Origin: Deltaproteobacteria bacterium | Lineage (GTDB): Bacteria > Desulfobacterota > Syntrophobacteria > Syntrophobacterales > Syntrophobacteraceae | DNA: 41,027 nucleotides | Direction of reading: 5' to 3' | Assembly: GCA_021813685.1 (NCBI GenBank) | Contig: JAKAJS010000114.1 | Span: forward strand, 1 to 41,027 | In this document: in pieces, positions 9,755 through 17,990 of the stretch | Layout: every line of letters starts with the position of its first letter | How positions within the stretch are numbered: the first letter of the stretch is position 1 | Made by a program: the position numbers and the translations under genes | The notes under the pieces: model-generated | Told to the model about the DNA's origin: nothing | Database searches by the model: none | The model's input: the letters and a program-made list of their open reading frames with translations, nothing else

Positions 9755-10711
9755 TCAGGGCTCGTATCCATATTGCCGGAAGCGCACCTTGAGACGGTGA
9801 AGCCGTTGGCGAAAAGCCCATTTTTTAAATATCCCGCGCGGCATTCGCGACTCCATCTCCTTAAACCGGTTAGAGACCCTGAACTGAAGGTGGGGGGTAA
9901 AACCCTCACGGGATGCCTGCCGAAGATAGCCCTCCATCACCTGCAACTGCAGGTCCCTGGGATGGATTCGAGTGTGAGGAAGGTGTTTGGTCTCCAGTTT
10001 TCTGCGGTTATCCTTCATCATCTTTCGCGTACCCTGCGGCAGACGGCCAAAAGATCCCCCCCCGCAGTGATAGACGAATACGTCCTCGACGCATATCAGC
10101 CTATACCCGGCAAGACGCACGCGTATGCAATAATCGTCATCTTCGTAGAATCCGAGACCGAACCGCTCGTCCAGCACACCAACCCGGTCGAAAACATCCC
10201 TGCGCATCGCCACGCAGAAAAAGGAGAGCATGTCCGTATCGAAGCTGGCGCCATTGCTGTTTGAAACCCAGGCTAAGCCCTCCTCCATGATCTCCTCGCG
10301 AGTCGCCCCGCGTGTGAAGATCTTCTGCTCGTTTCCCACCGAGTTGGAAACCGGACCCGTAAGCCCGACGGCCGGGTCCTGCTGCAGGGGAGCGCGCAGC
10401 TTCTCTATCCAGTTCTTCGTTACGATGCAGTCGCTGTTTAAGAGAATCAACGTATCGCCGGACGCAATCCGCAGTCCGTCGTTGTTGCCGCCTGCAAATC
10501 CATGGTTTGCTTCGTTGAAAACCACCCGGAGTCTTGGCTCTTTTTTCATCATGGCGGCAAGGTAGGCGGCTGTGCCGTCGGAGGAACAATTGTCCACCAC
10601 AACGACCTCGAAATCGCTTTGCGCGCCGCAGGAGAAAATGGACTCCAGGCAAGGGGCGGTAGTTTCGTGCAACCCGTTATAGCTGACGATTATAATGGTT
10701 GTCTCAGGCAT
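9755..10711 (-). CDS. Family 2 glycosyltransferase (rhamnosyltransferase-like)
   Basis: A 318-residue GT2 enzyme. TTIIIVSYNGLHETTAPCLE opens the fold, then VVVVDNCSSDGTAAYL, NHGFAGGNNDGLR (the typical GGNN segment of WbbL-like rhamnosyltransferases) and the metal site LILLNSDCIV near residue 93. GLGFYEDDDYCIRVR near residue 190 supplies the acidic catalytic region. The C-terminal 60 residues are basic. The donor is possibly dTDP-L-rhamnose, which would fit rfbC/rfbD in this window, but this is inference. No strong ribosome site is visible before the ATG. A good promoter lies about 100 bases upstream. Confidence 0.88.
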   Translation of the reverse strand: MPETTIIIVSYNGLHETTAPCLESIFSCGAQSDFEVVVVDNCSSDGTAAYLAAMMKKEPRLRVVFNEANHGFAGGNNDGLRIASGDTLILLNSDCIVTKNWIEKLRAPLQQDPAVGLTGPVSNSVGNEQKIFTRGATREEIMEEGLAWVSNSNGASFDTDMLSFFCVAMRRDVFDRVGVLDERFGLGFYEDDDYCIRVRLAGYRLICVEDVFVYHCGGGSFGRLPQGTRKMMKDNRRKLETKHLPHTRIHPRDLQLQVMEGYLRQASREGFTPHLQFRVSNRFKEMESRMPRGIFKKWAFRQRLHRLKVRFRQYGYEP

Positions 10712-10816
10712 CGCAGTTCAAAGGAAACTTTAGGTTGATAAAAATGGGGCTGGCAAATTTTTCAGCGGGATCGCCCAGCCGGCAAGTTTTTGGCCATTCC
10801 ATCCGAAAATCGCTTA

Positions 10817-10846
10817 ATCTTATGTAGCCGCGGGCTTCAGTGTCAA
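10817..10846 (-). promoter_or_regulatory. Sigma-70 promoter candidate for the GT2 gene ending at 9755
   Basis: On the minus strand: perfect TTGACA (10846-10841), an 18-base spacer and TAAGAT (10822-10817). The start codon is about 105 bases downstream. The remainder of the 10712-11019 gap shows no coding signal, and I found no JUMPstart/ops sequence. Confidence 0.5.
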
Positions 10847-11019
10847 GCTCGAACATCTGGTTGAATTCGCTCTGAACGCGGACGGCCGGCAGAAAGCAAG
10901 GTCATTGCACAAATTGCGGGGAACCTTTCGAGAAAAGGCTTTCAAAGCCGCGACTCGTTGTGCTAGTTATCCTCCCTGAGGGGACCAGGAATCTCTTTGT
11001 TTTTCACAAAAGGAACGGT

Positions 11020-12159
11020 GTGCGTAAAATCCTCAGTATATTCGGGACTCGCCCGGAAGCCATCAAAATGGCTCCAGTCATAAAGGAGCTAGAGCGGCAC
11101 CCGGAAGATTTCACCAGCGTTGTCTGTGTTACGGCCCAGCACAGGGAAATGCTCGACCAGGTACTGTCCACCTTCGAAATAGCCCCTGACTACGACCTCG
11201 ATATCATGGAACACGGCCAGGATCCTTTGCAGGTGACCGGCGCCATATTGAACGGGTTGCGAAGTGTACTCGAGAAAACCCGGCCCGACCTGGTGCTCGT
11301 CCACGGAGACACCACCACCACGATGGCGGGGGCGCTCGCTTCCTTTTACCTTCACCGGAAGGTCGGGCATGTGGAAGCCGGTCTTAGAACAAGGAACAAG
11401 TTTTCCCCTTTCCCCGAAGAAATCAACCGGAGGCTAACGAGCGCCATTGCGGACCTCCATTTTGCACCGACTCCCGAGGCGCGCCAAAACCTGATTGCGG
11501 AAGGCGTTGCCCCAGAGAGCGTCCATGTTACAGGTAATACAGTCATTGATGCTCTCTTTGCCGCACTTGGCATTCTTGAAAAAAATCCGGAGATGGAGAG
11601 CCGACTGTCACAGCGCTTCTCTTACCTCGATCCGGGAAAGAAACTGATTCTGGTAACGGGCCACAGGCGGGAGAATTTCGGGGAAGGCCTGGAGAATATC
11701 TGCCGGGCGCTCGCCGAGGTCGCATCGAACCGCCCTGAGCAGGTGCAGGTTCTCTACCCGGTCCACCTCAATCCAAGCGTTAACGGCCCGGTGCGCAAGG
11801 CGCTGGGAAATGCCGGAAGCTCGAACATATTTTTGATCGAGCCGGTCGAGTATCTCGCATTCATCTATTTGATGAAGCGCGCCCATATGATCGTTACCGA
11901 TTCCGGAGGAATCCAGGAGGAGGCGCCCTCTTTGGGGATACCCGTTCTGGTCACCAGAGAGGTGACGGAGCGACCGGAAGGCGCGCGTGCGGGCGCGGTC
12001 AAGATCATCGGCGCTCGCACCGCCGAGATCCGCTCTTCCATCGAAACTCTTCTTACCGATGGGGGCGAGCATCAAAGCATGGCATCAGCCGGAAACCCGT
12101 ACGGTGACGGCCATGCAGCAGAGAGAATATGCGCGATCATTGGCACCCTTCTCCAGTGA
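11020..12159 (+). CDS. wecB: UDP-N-acetylglucosamine 2-epimerase (non-hydrolysing)
   Basis: Interconverts UDP-GlcNAc and UDP-ManNAc for surface polysaccharide. The 379 residues match the usual length. Family motifs are ILSIFGTRPEAIKMAPVI at the N-terminus, VTAQHREMLDQVL, VHGDTTTTMAGALA, VGHVEAGLRT, FPEEINRRL, VTGHRRENFGEGL and VTDSGGIQEEAP near residue 290. The GTG at 11020 was chosen because AAAGGA lies about 6 bases upstream and the product then starts at the conserved first strand. An upstream in-frame ATG at 10960 would add 20 unconserved residues. The dehydrogenase (wecC) that would make ManNAcA is not in the window, so the product may feed a ManNAc-containing glycan or a pathway completed elsewhere. 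Confidence 0.95.
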   Translation: MRKILSIFGTRPEAIKMAPVIKELERHPEDFTSVVCVTAQHREMLDQVLSTFEIAPDYDLDIMEHGQDPLQVTGAILNGLRSVLEKTRPDLVLVHGDTTTTMAGALASFYLHRKVGHVEAGLRTRNKFSPFPEEINRRLTSAIADLHFAPTPEARQNLIAEGVAPESVHVTGNTVIDALFAALGILEKNPEMESRLSQRFSYLDPGKKLILVTGHRRENFGEGLENICRALAEVASNRPEQVQVLYPVHLNPSVNGPVRKALGNAGSSNIFLIEPVEYLAFIYLMKRAHMIVTDSGGIQEEAPSLGIPVLVTREVTERPEGARAGAVKIIGARTAEIRSSIETLLTDGGEHQSMASAGNPYGDGHAAERICAIIGTLLQ

Positions 12160-12285
12160 GAGCACTTTTTTTTCGAACACCGGAGAGGATATGTTAGACC
12201 AAGCTCTGCGCGACTTGGAGAGCAACGGGAGAACGCCGCGCAGGGGCAACCGCTGCGAAATCCATCAGGTATAAAGAGAGATCAC

Positions 12286-13134
12286 GTGCCAGAGTCACCC
12301 TCTATATTGGCGGGGAAGCCTCGCGAGGCCGGCATTGACAGACCGGCCGCCGGCAGGAGGCCTCGCGTCTCGATCGTTTTTGTCGTTCTCAACGGCGGGG
12401 AAGCCGCACGAAAAACCCTGCAAAGCATCTTTTCCCAGACATATGCTGAAAAAGAACTGCTCGTCCTGGACGGAGGCTCCCGGGACGGTACGCTCGAGTT
12501 GATGCGGCAAAACGAGCAGCGTATCGACTACTGGGCGAGCGAACCGGACGAGGGGATCTACGACGCCTTTAACAAGGGTGTACGGCTTGCCCGGGGCGAC
12601 TGGATCTACTTCATGGGCGCAGGGGACTTCTTCGTTGACGATACAGTCCTCGAACAATTGTTAACGCCTGCCCCCGCGGGAAAACTGGTTTACGGCGACG
12701 TCGTCTGGGGAGATACCCAAAAGCTCTACGACGGGGTTTTCTCCAAATGGAAGTTGTGCAGACGAAACATCTGCCACCAGGCGATCCTTTATCACAAAGA
12801 CCTGTTTCACAAATGGGGCGGCTTCGATACCCGATACAGGCTCTGCGCCGACTGGGCATTCAACTTGAGATGTTTTGGGAGCCCTGACACTGCGCCTGAA
12901 TACAGGCATGTCGCCCTAGCTCACTTCGATTTGAACGGGGCCAGTGCGATATCGAGTGATGAGGCTTTCATGGCCGAGAAGACCCGACTTATCCGGACTT
13001 TTCTTGGCAGAAGATATGAGTGGCTCTATTTTTTCAAGAATTCAATCGTCAGACCGATTGAGAGGGGAGTGGAAGGGTTTTTAAAATCTCAGAAAAACAG
13101 GCTCACGTCGAAGCGAACTCATCGAGCAAAATGA
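12286..13134 (+). CDS. Family 2 glycosyltransferase (WcaE-like group)
   Basis: A 282-residue GT2 enzyme. The core starts at about residue 27 with RVSIVFVVLNGGEAARKTL, then LLVLDGGSRDGTLELM, the subgroup hallmark WASEPDEGIYDAFNKG, and the DXD-like MGAGDFF. CHQAILYHKDLF and YRLCADWAFNLR follow, as in enzymes related to colanic-acid WcaE. Lacks membrane segments. The start is a GTG at 12286 with a purine-rich AAGAGAGA upstream. It is 127 bases downstream of wecB on the same strand, so probably the same transcript. It converges with the sulfotransferase gene, with 7 bases between stop codons. Confidence 0.87.
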   Translation: MPESPSILAGKPREAGIDRPAAGRRPRVSIVFVVLNGGEAARKTLQSIFSQTYAEKELLVLDGGSRDGTLELMRQNEQRIDYWASEPDEGIYDAFNKGVRLARGDWIYFMGAGDFFVDDTVLEQLLTPAPAGKLVYGDVVWGDTQKLYDGVFSKWKLCRRNICHQAILYHKDLFHKWGGFDTRYRLCADWAFNLRCFGSPDTAPEYRHVALAHFDLNGASAISSDEAFMAEKTRLIRTFLGRRYEWLYFFKNSIVRPIERGVEGFLKSQKNRLTSKRTHRAK

Positions 13135-13141
13135 GGCTCGG

Positions 13142-13942
13142 CTAGCGGTCCTTCCTACCGGGCCAATCGATCCATTTTGGCCATTTCCGATCCCCCCGTT
13201 TTTCTCGCCGCGCTAAAACACCTTCACCCGAGTTCTGCCAGTTCAGGCTGCTTTCGTAGCCCAACCGAACCAGCGTCTTTCCGGCTATCTTCTTAAACGC
13301 CTTTTCATCGGCAGCCTTAAAGTGATTCACCCAATCGCCGGAGGTTGCTTTTCGTACGAAGGTGTTGTACTCAACAGTAGCATCCAGAGCGGCCTTGAAT
13401 CGCTCTTTCGTATTGTTCTCAATCGCGTATGATATTTGTGAGTCGGAGACATCAACCTTAAGCAGCTTTAGAATTTTTTTCAATGTATCGAATGGATTTA
13501 GAATAAAATCCTCGTATTTGTAGTAATCCCGCGTGGCATCCAACCATGAGGTGACATACGCGTCCCATTCGGCAGCAGCCTGAGTAACGAACTTCTGAAA
13601 AGGAACATCAAACCGGTGGCGAAGCCCATTGTTGACGCAAAAGTCTTTTTCGTAGAAATATCTCGATACTACAACGTCCCTGCCGTCCCTTACCAAATGA
13701 AGAAACACAGCCGGAAAGTCGATCAATTTCGAGTTCGGCAACTCGTGGCTCTTGATGACGCAGGATTCCGTCAGCCCAAGCCTCGTTTGACCTACATACC
13801 ATGGATGCTTTCGTATGTTGAAAGCCTTGTAGTCATCGCCTATATAAATATCTCGCTTAGGCAGGGACAGAGCGTCGCCCAACATGCTCGTAACCCAGCT
13901 GCCTCCAGATTTAGGGTATTCGGTTACCACAATACGAAGCAT
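13142..13942 (-). CDS. PAPS-dependent sulfotransferase
   Basis: A 266-residue member of the cytosolic-type sulfotransferase family, which transfers sulfate from PAPS to a hydroxyl or amine. The 5'-phosphosulfate loop is YPKSGGSWVTSML (residues 9-21). The 3'-phosphate site is LHLVRDGRDVVVSRYFYE (about residues 82-99). The C-terminal KATSGDWVNHF corresponds to the KGxxGDWKNxF signature. VIKSHELPNS holds the conserved KSH/KTH catalytic His region. The start has only a weak ribosome site. The position among glycosyltransferases suggests that it sulfates a surface glycan. The wider 3' gap and promoter at 14212-14240 suggest its own transcript. Confidence 0.88.
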   Translation of the reverse strand: MLRIVVTEYPKSGGSWVTSMLGDALSLPKRDIYIGDDYKAFNIRKHPWYVGQTRLGLTESCVIKSHELPNSKLIDFPAVFLHLVRDGRDVVVSRYFYEKDFCVNNGLRHRFDVPFQKFVTQAAAEWDAYVTSWLDATRDYYKYEDFILNPFDTLKKILKLLKVDVSDSQISYAIENNTKERFKAALDATVEYNTFVRKATSGDWVNHFKAADEKAFKKIAGKTLVRLGYESSLNWQNSGEGVLARREKRGDRKWPKWIDWPGRKDR

Positions 13943-14211
13943 TATTCAAAATCCGTGAGATTGGCAGGGAAAAGACCTTGCGAATCCTGTCCGTTTTATT
14001 GTCTACGCTTGCTGTCATTGAGCTGATCCAGAGCTACTGGAAACAGGGCCGACCCTCCAGGGGCTGCAACACAGGACCCCGGCGAAATAATGGCCTTTGG
14101 AAAACCGACGAAATCCAACGATTGGCATAATCGCCCGCAGGGGGCTCCTTATATAAATAGGCACCGACGTTAAAGCTGGAACACTCCCAAACGAAGTATT
14201 TTGGATACCTA

Positions 14212-14240
14212 TATATACCAGACGAGAAGAGCAAAGTCAA
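14212..14240 (-). promoter_or_regulatory. Strong sigma-70 promoter candidate toward the sulfotransferase
   Basis: On the minus strand: TTGACT (14240-14235), exactly 17 bases, then TATATA (14217-14212) preceded by an extended -10 TGG. The sulfotransferase start is about 265 bases downstream, so the leader would be long. Confidence 0.5.
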
Positions 14241-14534
14241 ATGAGTTGTGCAGGTTTTCTACTGTTCCCGATTTCCCCAATTAGAAGCGTTGCCGACAAA
14301 AGGGTTTGAAATCTTGCAAGCCCATAGTTGATGTTGGCGATTCGCCGAGAGTTCCCTATGGCATCTTCCCACGGTATCGTGCATATCAAGCAGGATACTC
14401 TGTCCTTGAACCACTTTCCATAGAAAACCAGCTCTGCAGACTGGTTGCTGTTTTCTTCCTTGTGATGGTTCTTTGGCAAAAGCGACATCAGGGGGAAAGC
14501 ACGCTGTTCTCTTTCGGGATTATTTACATAATTC

Positions 14535-14563
14535 TTGCCCGCAGGTCCTATTTTTGGTATTTA
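14535..14563 (+). promoter_or_regulatory. Candidate promoter for the five-gene overlap operon
   Basis: TTGCCC (14535-14540), a 17-base spacer and TATTTA (14558-14563) with TGG just before the -10. It lies about 220 bases before the first gene at 14787. Confidence 0.35.
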
Positions 14564-14786
14564 TTAAAATCTTCATTAAATTGCGAACATTGCGATCGGG
14601 TCGCGAAAAGAGAAAGCCCCCACAGCCGGAGGGTCCAAACTTCCCCCTTAACATCCGGGAGGGTATTCAGAGATGCAGCGAAACCGAAGAATCCACTATT
14701 GAGGAAGTTCTACCCGACGAGTTATCGGGCGGAGAAGTGAAACGAGCCGCTGATTCCATTTTTTCTCGCTAGACGGGAAGCCTTTC

Positions 14787-15635
14787 ATGTTTTTGCGCGA
14801 GGTTATGAAATCCTCTTTTGCCACATTCCGGCGAAAGCGTCTATTGAAGAGCTTTAGAAAGAGCGGCTCCAAGCCATGGACCCGAGGATATCAGCTTTAC
14901 AAGTGGGATAACATTGGGAGGGTGATCTCTTCCAGCGTTTCGTTTTACGATCTGCTGGGAGTTGAGCGATTCGGCTGGAGGATCGACGAGCGCATCGTGG
15001 AATATGGATGGTTTTTCGAAAAACTGCAACGCGAACCTGCCCTTATGCTCGATGCCGGCTCCGCGCTAAACCACGAAATTCTACTGGGCCATGAAAAACT
15101 CAGGAACAAGAAGTTGTTTATCAGTACTCTCGCCCCCGAGAGCACGGCGTTTTGGCAGCGCGGTATCTCTTATGTTTTTGAAGACCTGCGGACAACCTGT
15201 TTTCGCGAGATGATGTTCGACTGCATTTGCTGCATCTCGACGATTGAACACGTGGGCCTGGACAATACGATTCTTTACACCTGCGACCAGGGCAAAAAGG
15301 AGAACCGCCCTGAAGACTACTTGCCACTCGTCGAGGTGCTTCATTCGTTGTTGAAACCGGGGGGCTCCCTGTATCTGACGCTTCCTTTCGGAAAAGCCAA
15401 GAACCACGGCTGGTTCCAAGTTTTTGATTCCGAGATGGTGTCTTCGCTTGTGGATCGTTTTGGCCCCGGACGCCATACTGAGGAGATATTTCAATACAGC
15501 GGTGACTGCTGGCAACTCTCTTCGCGTCAGCAGGCAAAGCACGCAACATGTTTTGACATAAACGTTCAAAAAACCTACGATTCGGACTGCGCCGCATTTT
15601 CACGCGCAGTCGCGTGCCTGGAGCTTGTCCGATGA
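14787..15635 (+). CDS. SAM-dependent methyltransferase, class I
   Basis: A 282-residue protein. The SAM-binding core has motif I as [14 protein letters not shown] (about residue 90), an acidic/aromatic [15 protein letters not shown] segment at the motif IV position, and [15 protein letters not shown] at motif VI (about residue 188). The N-terminal 80 residues are basic and unlike common families, with YELL-like helices that may bind the acceptor. The [11 protein letters not shown]-like C-terminal half ([15 protein letters not shown]) and [10 protein letters not shown] resemble methyltransferases found in polysaccharide loci. First gene of a five-gene chain in which each junction overlaps by four bases. 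The substrate is unknown; an O-methylated sugar is the simplest guess. Confidence 0.75.
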   Translation: MFLREVMKSSFATFRRKRLLKSFRKSGSKPWTRGYQLYKWDNIGRVISSSVSFYDLLGVERFGWRIDERIVEYGWFFEKLQREPALMLDAGSALNHEILLGHEKLRNKKLFISTLAPESTAFWQRGISYVFEDLRTTCFREMMFDCICCISTIEHVGLDNTILYTCDQGKKENRPEDYLPLVEVLHSLLKPGGSLYLTLPFGKAKNHGWFQVFDSEMVSSLVDRFGPGRHTEEIFQYSGDCWQLSSRQQAKHATCFDINVQKTYDSDCAAFSRAVACLELVR

Positions 15636-16240
15636 GCGGCAGGGTACGCCGAATCATTAACTCTCTGTTTGGACCGTCACCCGATCGTCCCCGTCCCGCC
15701 GGCGATTGCCGCTGGTGCGTTTCCGGTGAAGGGACCCTATTGTACCCTCCCGGACAAATAAATAATGCCCTGGGCAACCCGGAAGCTATCAGGCTGGGCA
15801 GCCATACGCATGTACGGGGTGAGTTGCTGACTTTTGGCCACGGCGGAGCCATCAGCATAGGCGATTACTGCTACGTTGGGGAAGGGACGCGCATATGGTC
15901 TGCCCTGTCCATAGATATAGGCGACAGAGTGCTTATCTCGCACAGCGTGAGCATCTTCGACAACGATACTCACCCCATCGACGACCCTGCCGCACGGCAC
16001 CGGCAATTCGTCCAAATCATCACCACCGGCCAACCACGATCAATCTCCCTAAATGAGGCTGCTGTAATAATCAAAAACGATGTCCTGATCTGTTGCCAAA
16101 GCGTTATTTTGTCCGGCGTTACGGTAGGCGAGGGAGCGGTCATAGGCGCCGGGTCGGTTGTGACCCGCGACGTCCCGCCGTATACGGTTGTTGCCGGAAA
16201 CCCTGCACGCACTATCCGCATAATAAAGAATCCTGCATGA
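15632..16240 (+). CDS. Hexapeptide-repeat acyltransferase (O-acetyltransferase, left-handed beta-helix)
   Basis: A 202-residue protein of the LbH/maltose-acetyltransferase type. It has hexapeptide turns through [32 protein letters not shown], then the catalytic-His loop [10 protein letters not shown], then [37 protein letters not shown] and the closing [10 protein letters not shown]. It is expected to move an acetyl group from acetyl-CoA to a sugar. The turn ICCQSV replaces the usual IGAGAV, placing two Cys at an inner corner. The ATG overlaps the previous stop as ATGA, with GGAG about 9 bases upstream. Confidence 0.87.
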   Translation: MSGRVRRIINSLFGPSPDRPRPAGDCRWCVSGEGTLLYPPGQINNALGNPEAIRLGSHTHVRGELLTFGHGGAISIGDYCYVGEGTRIWSALSIDIGDRVLISHSVSIFDNDTHPIDDPAARHRQFVQIITTGQPRSISLNEAAVIIKNDVLICCQSVILSGVTVGEGAVIGAGSVVTRDVPPYTVVAGNPARTIRIIKNPA

Positions 16241-17064
16241 CGGTCTCGAACACGCAAAGATATCCCATGACTTGGGAGCAGGCTGTTGACTGGCTTAGAA
16301 AACAGCCTGATCGGGCACCTCTTGTCCGGGACTGTTTTTTTGACGATCCTCTCCTGGACGCTGCCAGACGGTATCATGCCGGCTCCGAATGGAGAGCGGT
16401 TCGCGAACTGCTCCCATCCCCGCCGGGAGCTGTACTTGACGTGGGCGCCGGTCGAGGCATAGCGTCCTACGCGCTCGCCGCCGACGGCTGGACCGTGACG
16501 GCTTTGGAACCCGACCATAGCCCGCTGGTCGGCGCGGAGGCAATCCGTGCGCTGGCCGCCGAAAGCGGGCAGCCAATCGCTGTAGTGACAGACTTTGGCG
16601 AAAAAATGCCATTCCCGGATGCCTCCTTTGATCTGGTACATGCGAGGCAGGTTCTCCACCACGCTCGCGACCTGGAATTCCTGTGCCTTGAATGCCGGAG
16701 GGTCCTCAAACCCGGCGGCACATTCATTGCCACGCGAGAACACGTAGTCGACAGCGAATCGGACCTTGCCAAGTTTCTCGACCTCCACCCCCTGCATCAT
16801 CTCTACGGCGGAGAGAATGCGTTCCCCCTGCCGCGCTACCTGAGCGCCTTCGCCGGTGCGGGGATCGAGATGACAGCCATCCTCTCACCCTGGGAATCAG
16901 ATATCAATCTCTTCCCCGAAACGCTCGGCGACAAGCGCTCGTCTTTGGCCCGCCGCTACCTGTTTCCGTTCCCGCGGCTCATACCCGCCCGGTTTGTCCA
17001 TTGGGCGGGCAGGCGGCTGACCACACCGGGAAGGCTCTACACCTTTGCGGGCAGACGCCCATGA
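16237..17064 (+). CDS. SAM-dependent methyltransferase, class I (Methyltransf_11 type)
   Basis: A 275-residue protein. The SAM motif I is [17 protein letters not shown] (about residue 66), the acidic residue after strand 2 lies in [13 protein letters not shown], and motifs IV-VI are [20 protein letters not shown] and [16 protein letters not shown]. The C-terminal 100 residues are specific to the protein and include [20 protein letters not shown], a basic/aromatic stretch that may bind a lipid-linked or glycan acceptor. It begins as ATGA over the acyltransferase stop. It differs from the first methyltransferase of the operon by having a canonical GxGxG loop. Confidence 0.85.
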   Translation: MTVSNTQRYPMTWEQAVDWLRKQPDRAPLVRDCFFDDPLLDAARRYHAGSEWRAVRELLPSPPGAVLDVGAGRGIASYALAADGWTVTALEPDHSPLVGAEAIRALAAESGQPIAVVTDFGEKMPFPDASFDLVHARQVLHHARDLEFLCLECRRVLKPGGTFIATREHVVDSESDLAKFLDLHPLHHLYGGENAFPLPRYLSAFAGAGIEMTAILSPWESDINLFPETLGDKRSSLARRYLFPFPRLIPARFVHWAGRRLTTPGRLYTFAGRRP

Positions 17065-17990
17065 AAGGGACCGCTTTTGTCACCGGGGCTTCCGGCTTTC
17101 TCGGGCGCAATGTTGCCCGATGCCTGGCTGAACATGGTTTTCACGTTTCGGGGATCGGTCATGACAATTGGCAAGGCCGTCCGCCATCCGAATGGGGAAT
17201 AGATTTCTGGAGAACGGCGGATGTCACCTTAGGTGTCCTTGAGGAACTCGCCCACAACGCCGGAGAACCTGCGGTCATTGCTCATTGCGTGGGCGGGGCG
17301 AGCGTAGCCTTTTCCCTGGACCACCCTCGCGAAGATTTTCACTCCACTGTGTCAACTGCCCTTGACGTGCTGGAATTTGCCCGCAGGCGGGCTCCCCGCG
17401 TGCGAGTGGTATACCCCTCGAGCGCCGCCGTCTATGGTCAGGCGAACGTTACCCCATTGCGCGAAACCGCGCCCTTGGCGCCCATATCCCCATACGGCCT
17501 GCATAAACGTATGGTCGAGGACCTCTTTATCTACTATTCTGCGCATTGGAAGGTGCCGGCCGCCGTGGTCCGTTTCTTCTCCCTCTACGGCGAAGAACTG
17601 CGAAAGCAGCTCCTCTGGGATGCCTGCAACAAAGCGCGTAACGGGAAGTTTAGTTTTTTTGGCACTGGTGACGAACTGCGTGACTGGCTCCATGTTTCCG
17701 ACGCAGCCCAACTATTATGCCTTGCTGTTGAGAATGCCTGTGTCCATTGCCCCATCCTCAACGGAGGCACGGGCAAGGGACTCACGATTAGGGAAGTCCT
17801 CACTCAATTAGGTCTGCTGTGGTCGCCACGGCTCGTTCCAGAGTTTTCCAAAATCTCCAAACTCGGCGATCCCTGCCATCTCGTCGCCGAAATTGGCCGA
17901 GCGCAATCCTGGGGATTTGTTCCCAAGGTCGAGCTCGCTTCCGGCCTGGCCGGCTACGTATCCTGGTTCAGAAAAGAGTTCCGCTTGTGA
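17061..17990 (+). CDS. NAD-dependent sugar-nucleotide epimerase/dehydratase (extended SDR)
   Basis: A 309-residue extended short-chain dehydrogenase. The N-terminal dinucleotide fold is AFVTGASGFLGRNVA (TGxxGxxG). The catalytic Ser/Tyr/Lys set is visible in VVYPSSAAVYG and SPYGLHKRMVED (YxxxK). VRFFSLYGEELR and GDELRDWLHVSDAAQ are the usual substrate-domain motifs of NDP-sugar epimerases and reductases. Overlaps the preceding methyltransferase as ATGA. The exact reaction (4-epimerase, 4,6-dehydratase or 4-reductase) cannot be assigned; the co-transcribed methyl-, acyl- and glycosyltransferases imply that it tailors the sugar used by this operon. Confidence 0.86.
   Translation: MKGTAFVTGASGFLGRNVARCLAEHGFHVSGIGHDNWQGRPPSEWGIDFWRTADVTLGVLEELAHNAGEPAVIAHCVGGASVAFSLDHPREDFHSTVSTALDVLEFARRRAPRVRVVYPSSAAVYGQANVTPLRETAPLAPISPYGLHKRMVEDLFIYYSAHWKVPAAVVRFFSLYGEELRKQLLWDACNKARNGKFSFFGTGDELRDWLHVSDAAQLLCLAVENACVHCPILNGGTGKGLTIREVLTQLGLLWSPRLVPEFSKISKLGDPCHLVAEIGRAQSWGFVPKVELASGLAGYVSWFRKEFRL

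Larger units (their letters stand above)
13943..14786. other. 844-base gap, AT-richer, no confident gene
   Basis: Short overlapping frames occur on both strands, but none matches a family I know and none has a convincing ribosome site. The plus-strand frame ending at 14772 carries an LSGGE string that resembles an ABC signature only by chance. The gap holds two promoter-like sites pointing outward: 14212-14240 on the minus strand and 14535-14563 on the plus strand. It may be the scar of an insertion or deletion in the polysaccharide region. Confidence 0.5.

Noticed and set aside
10712-11019. JUMPstart/ops element before wecB
   Set aside because: The GGCGGTAGCGT core is absent.
12192-12274. 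27-codon frame after GGAGAGG between wecB and the next GT2
   Set aside because: The ribosome site is fair, but the peptide has no leader-peptide or family character; not enough to call.
14473-14772. Plus-strand frame ending in LPDELSGGEVKRA
   Set aside because: The LSGGE string imitates an ABC signature, but there is no Walker A or B and no ribosome site; probably chance.
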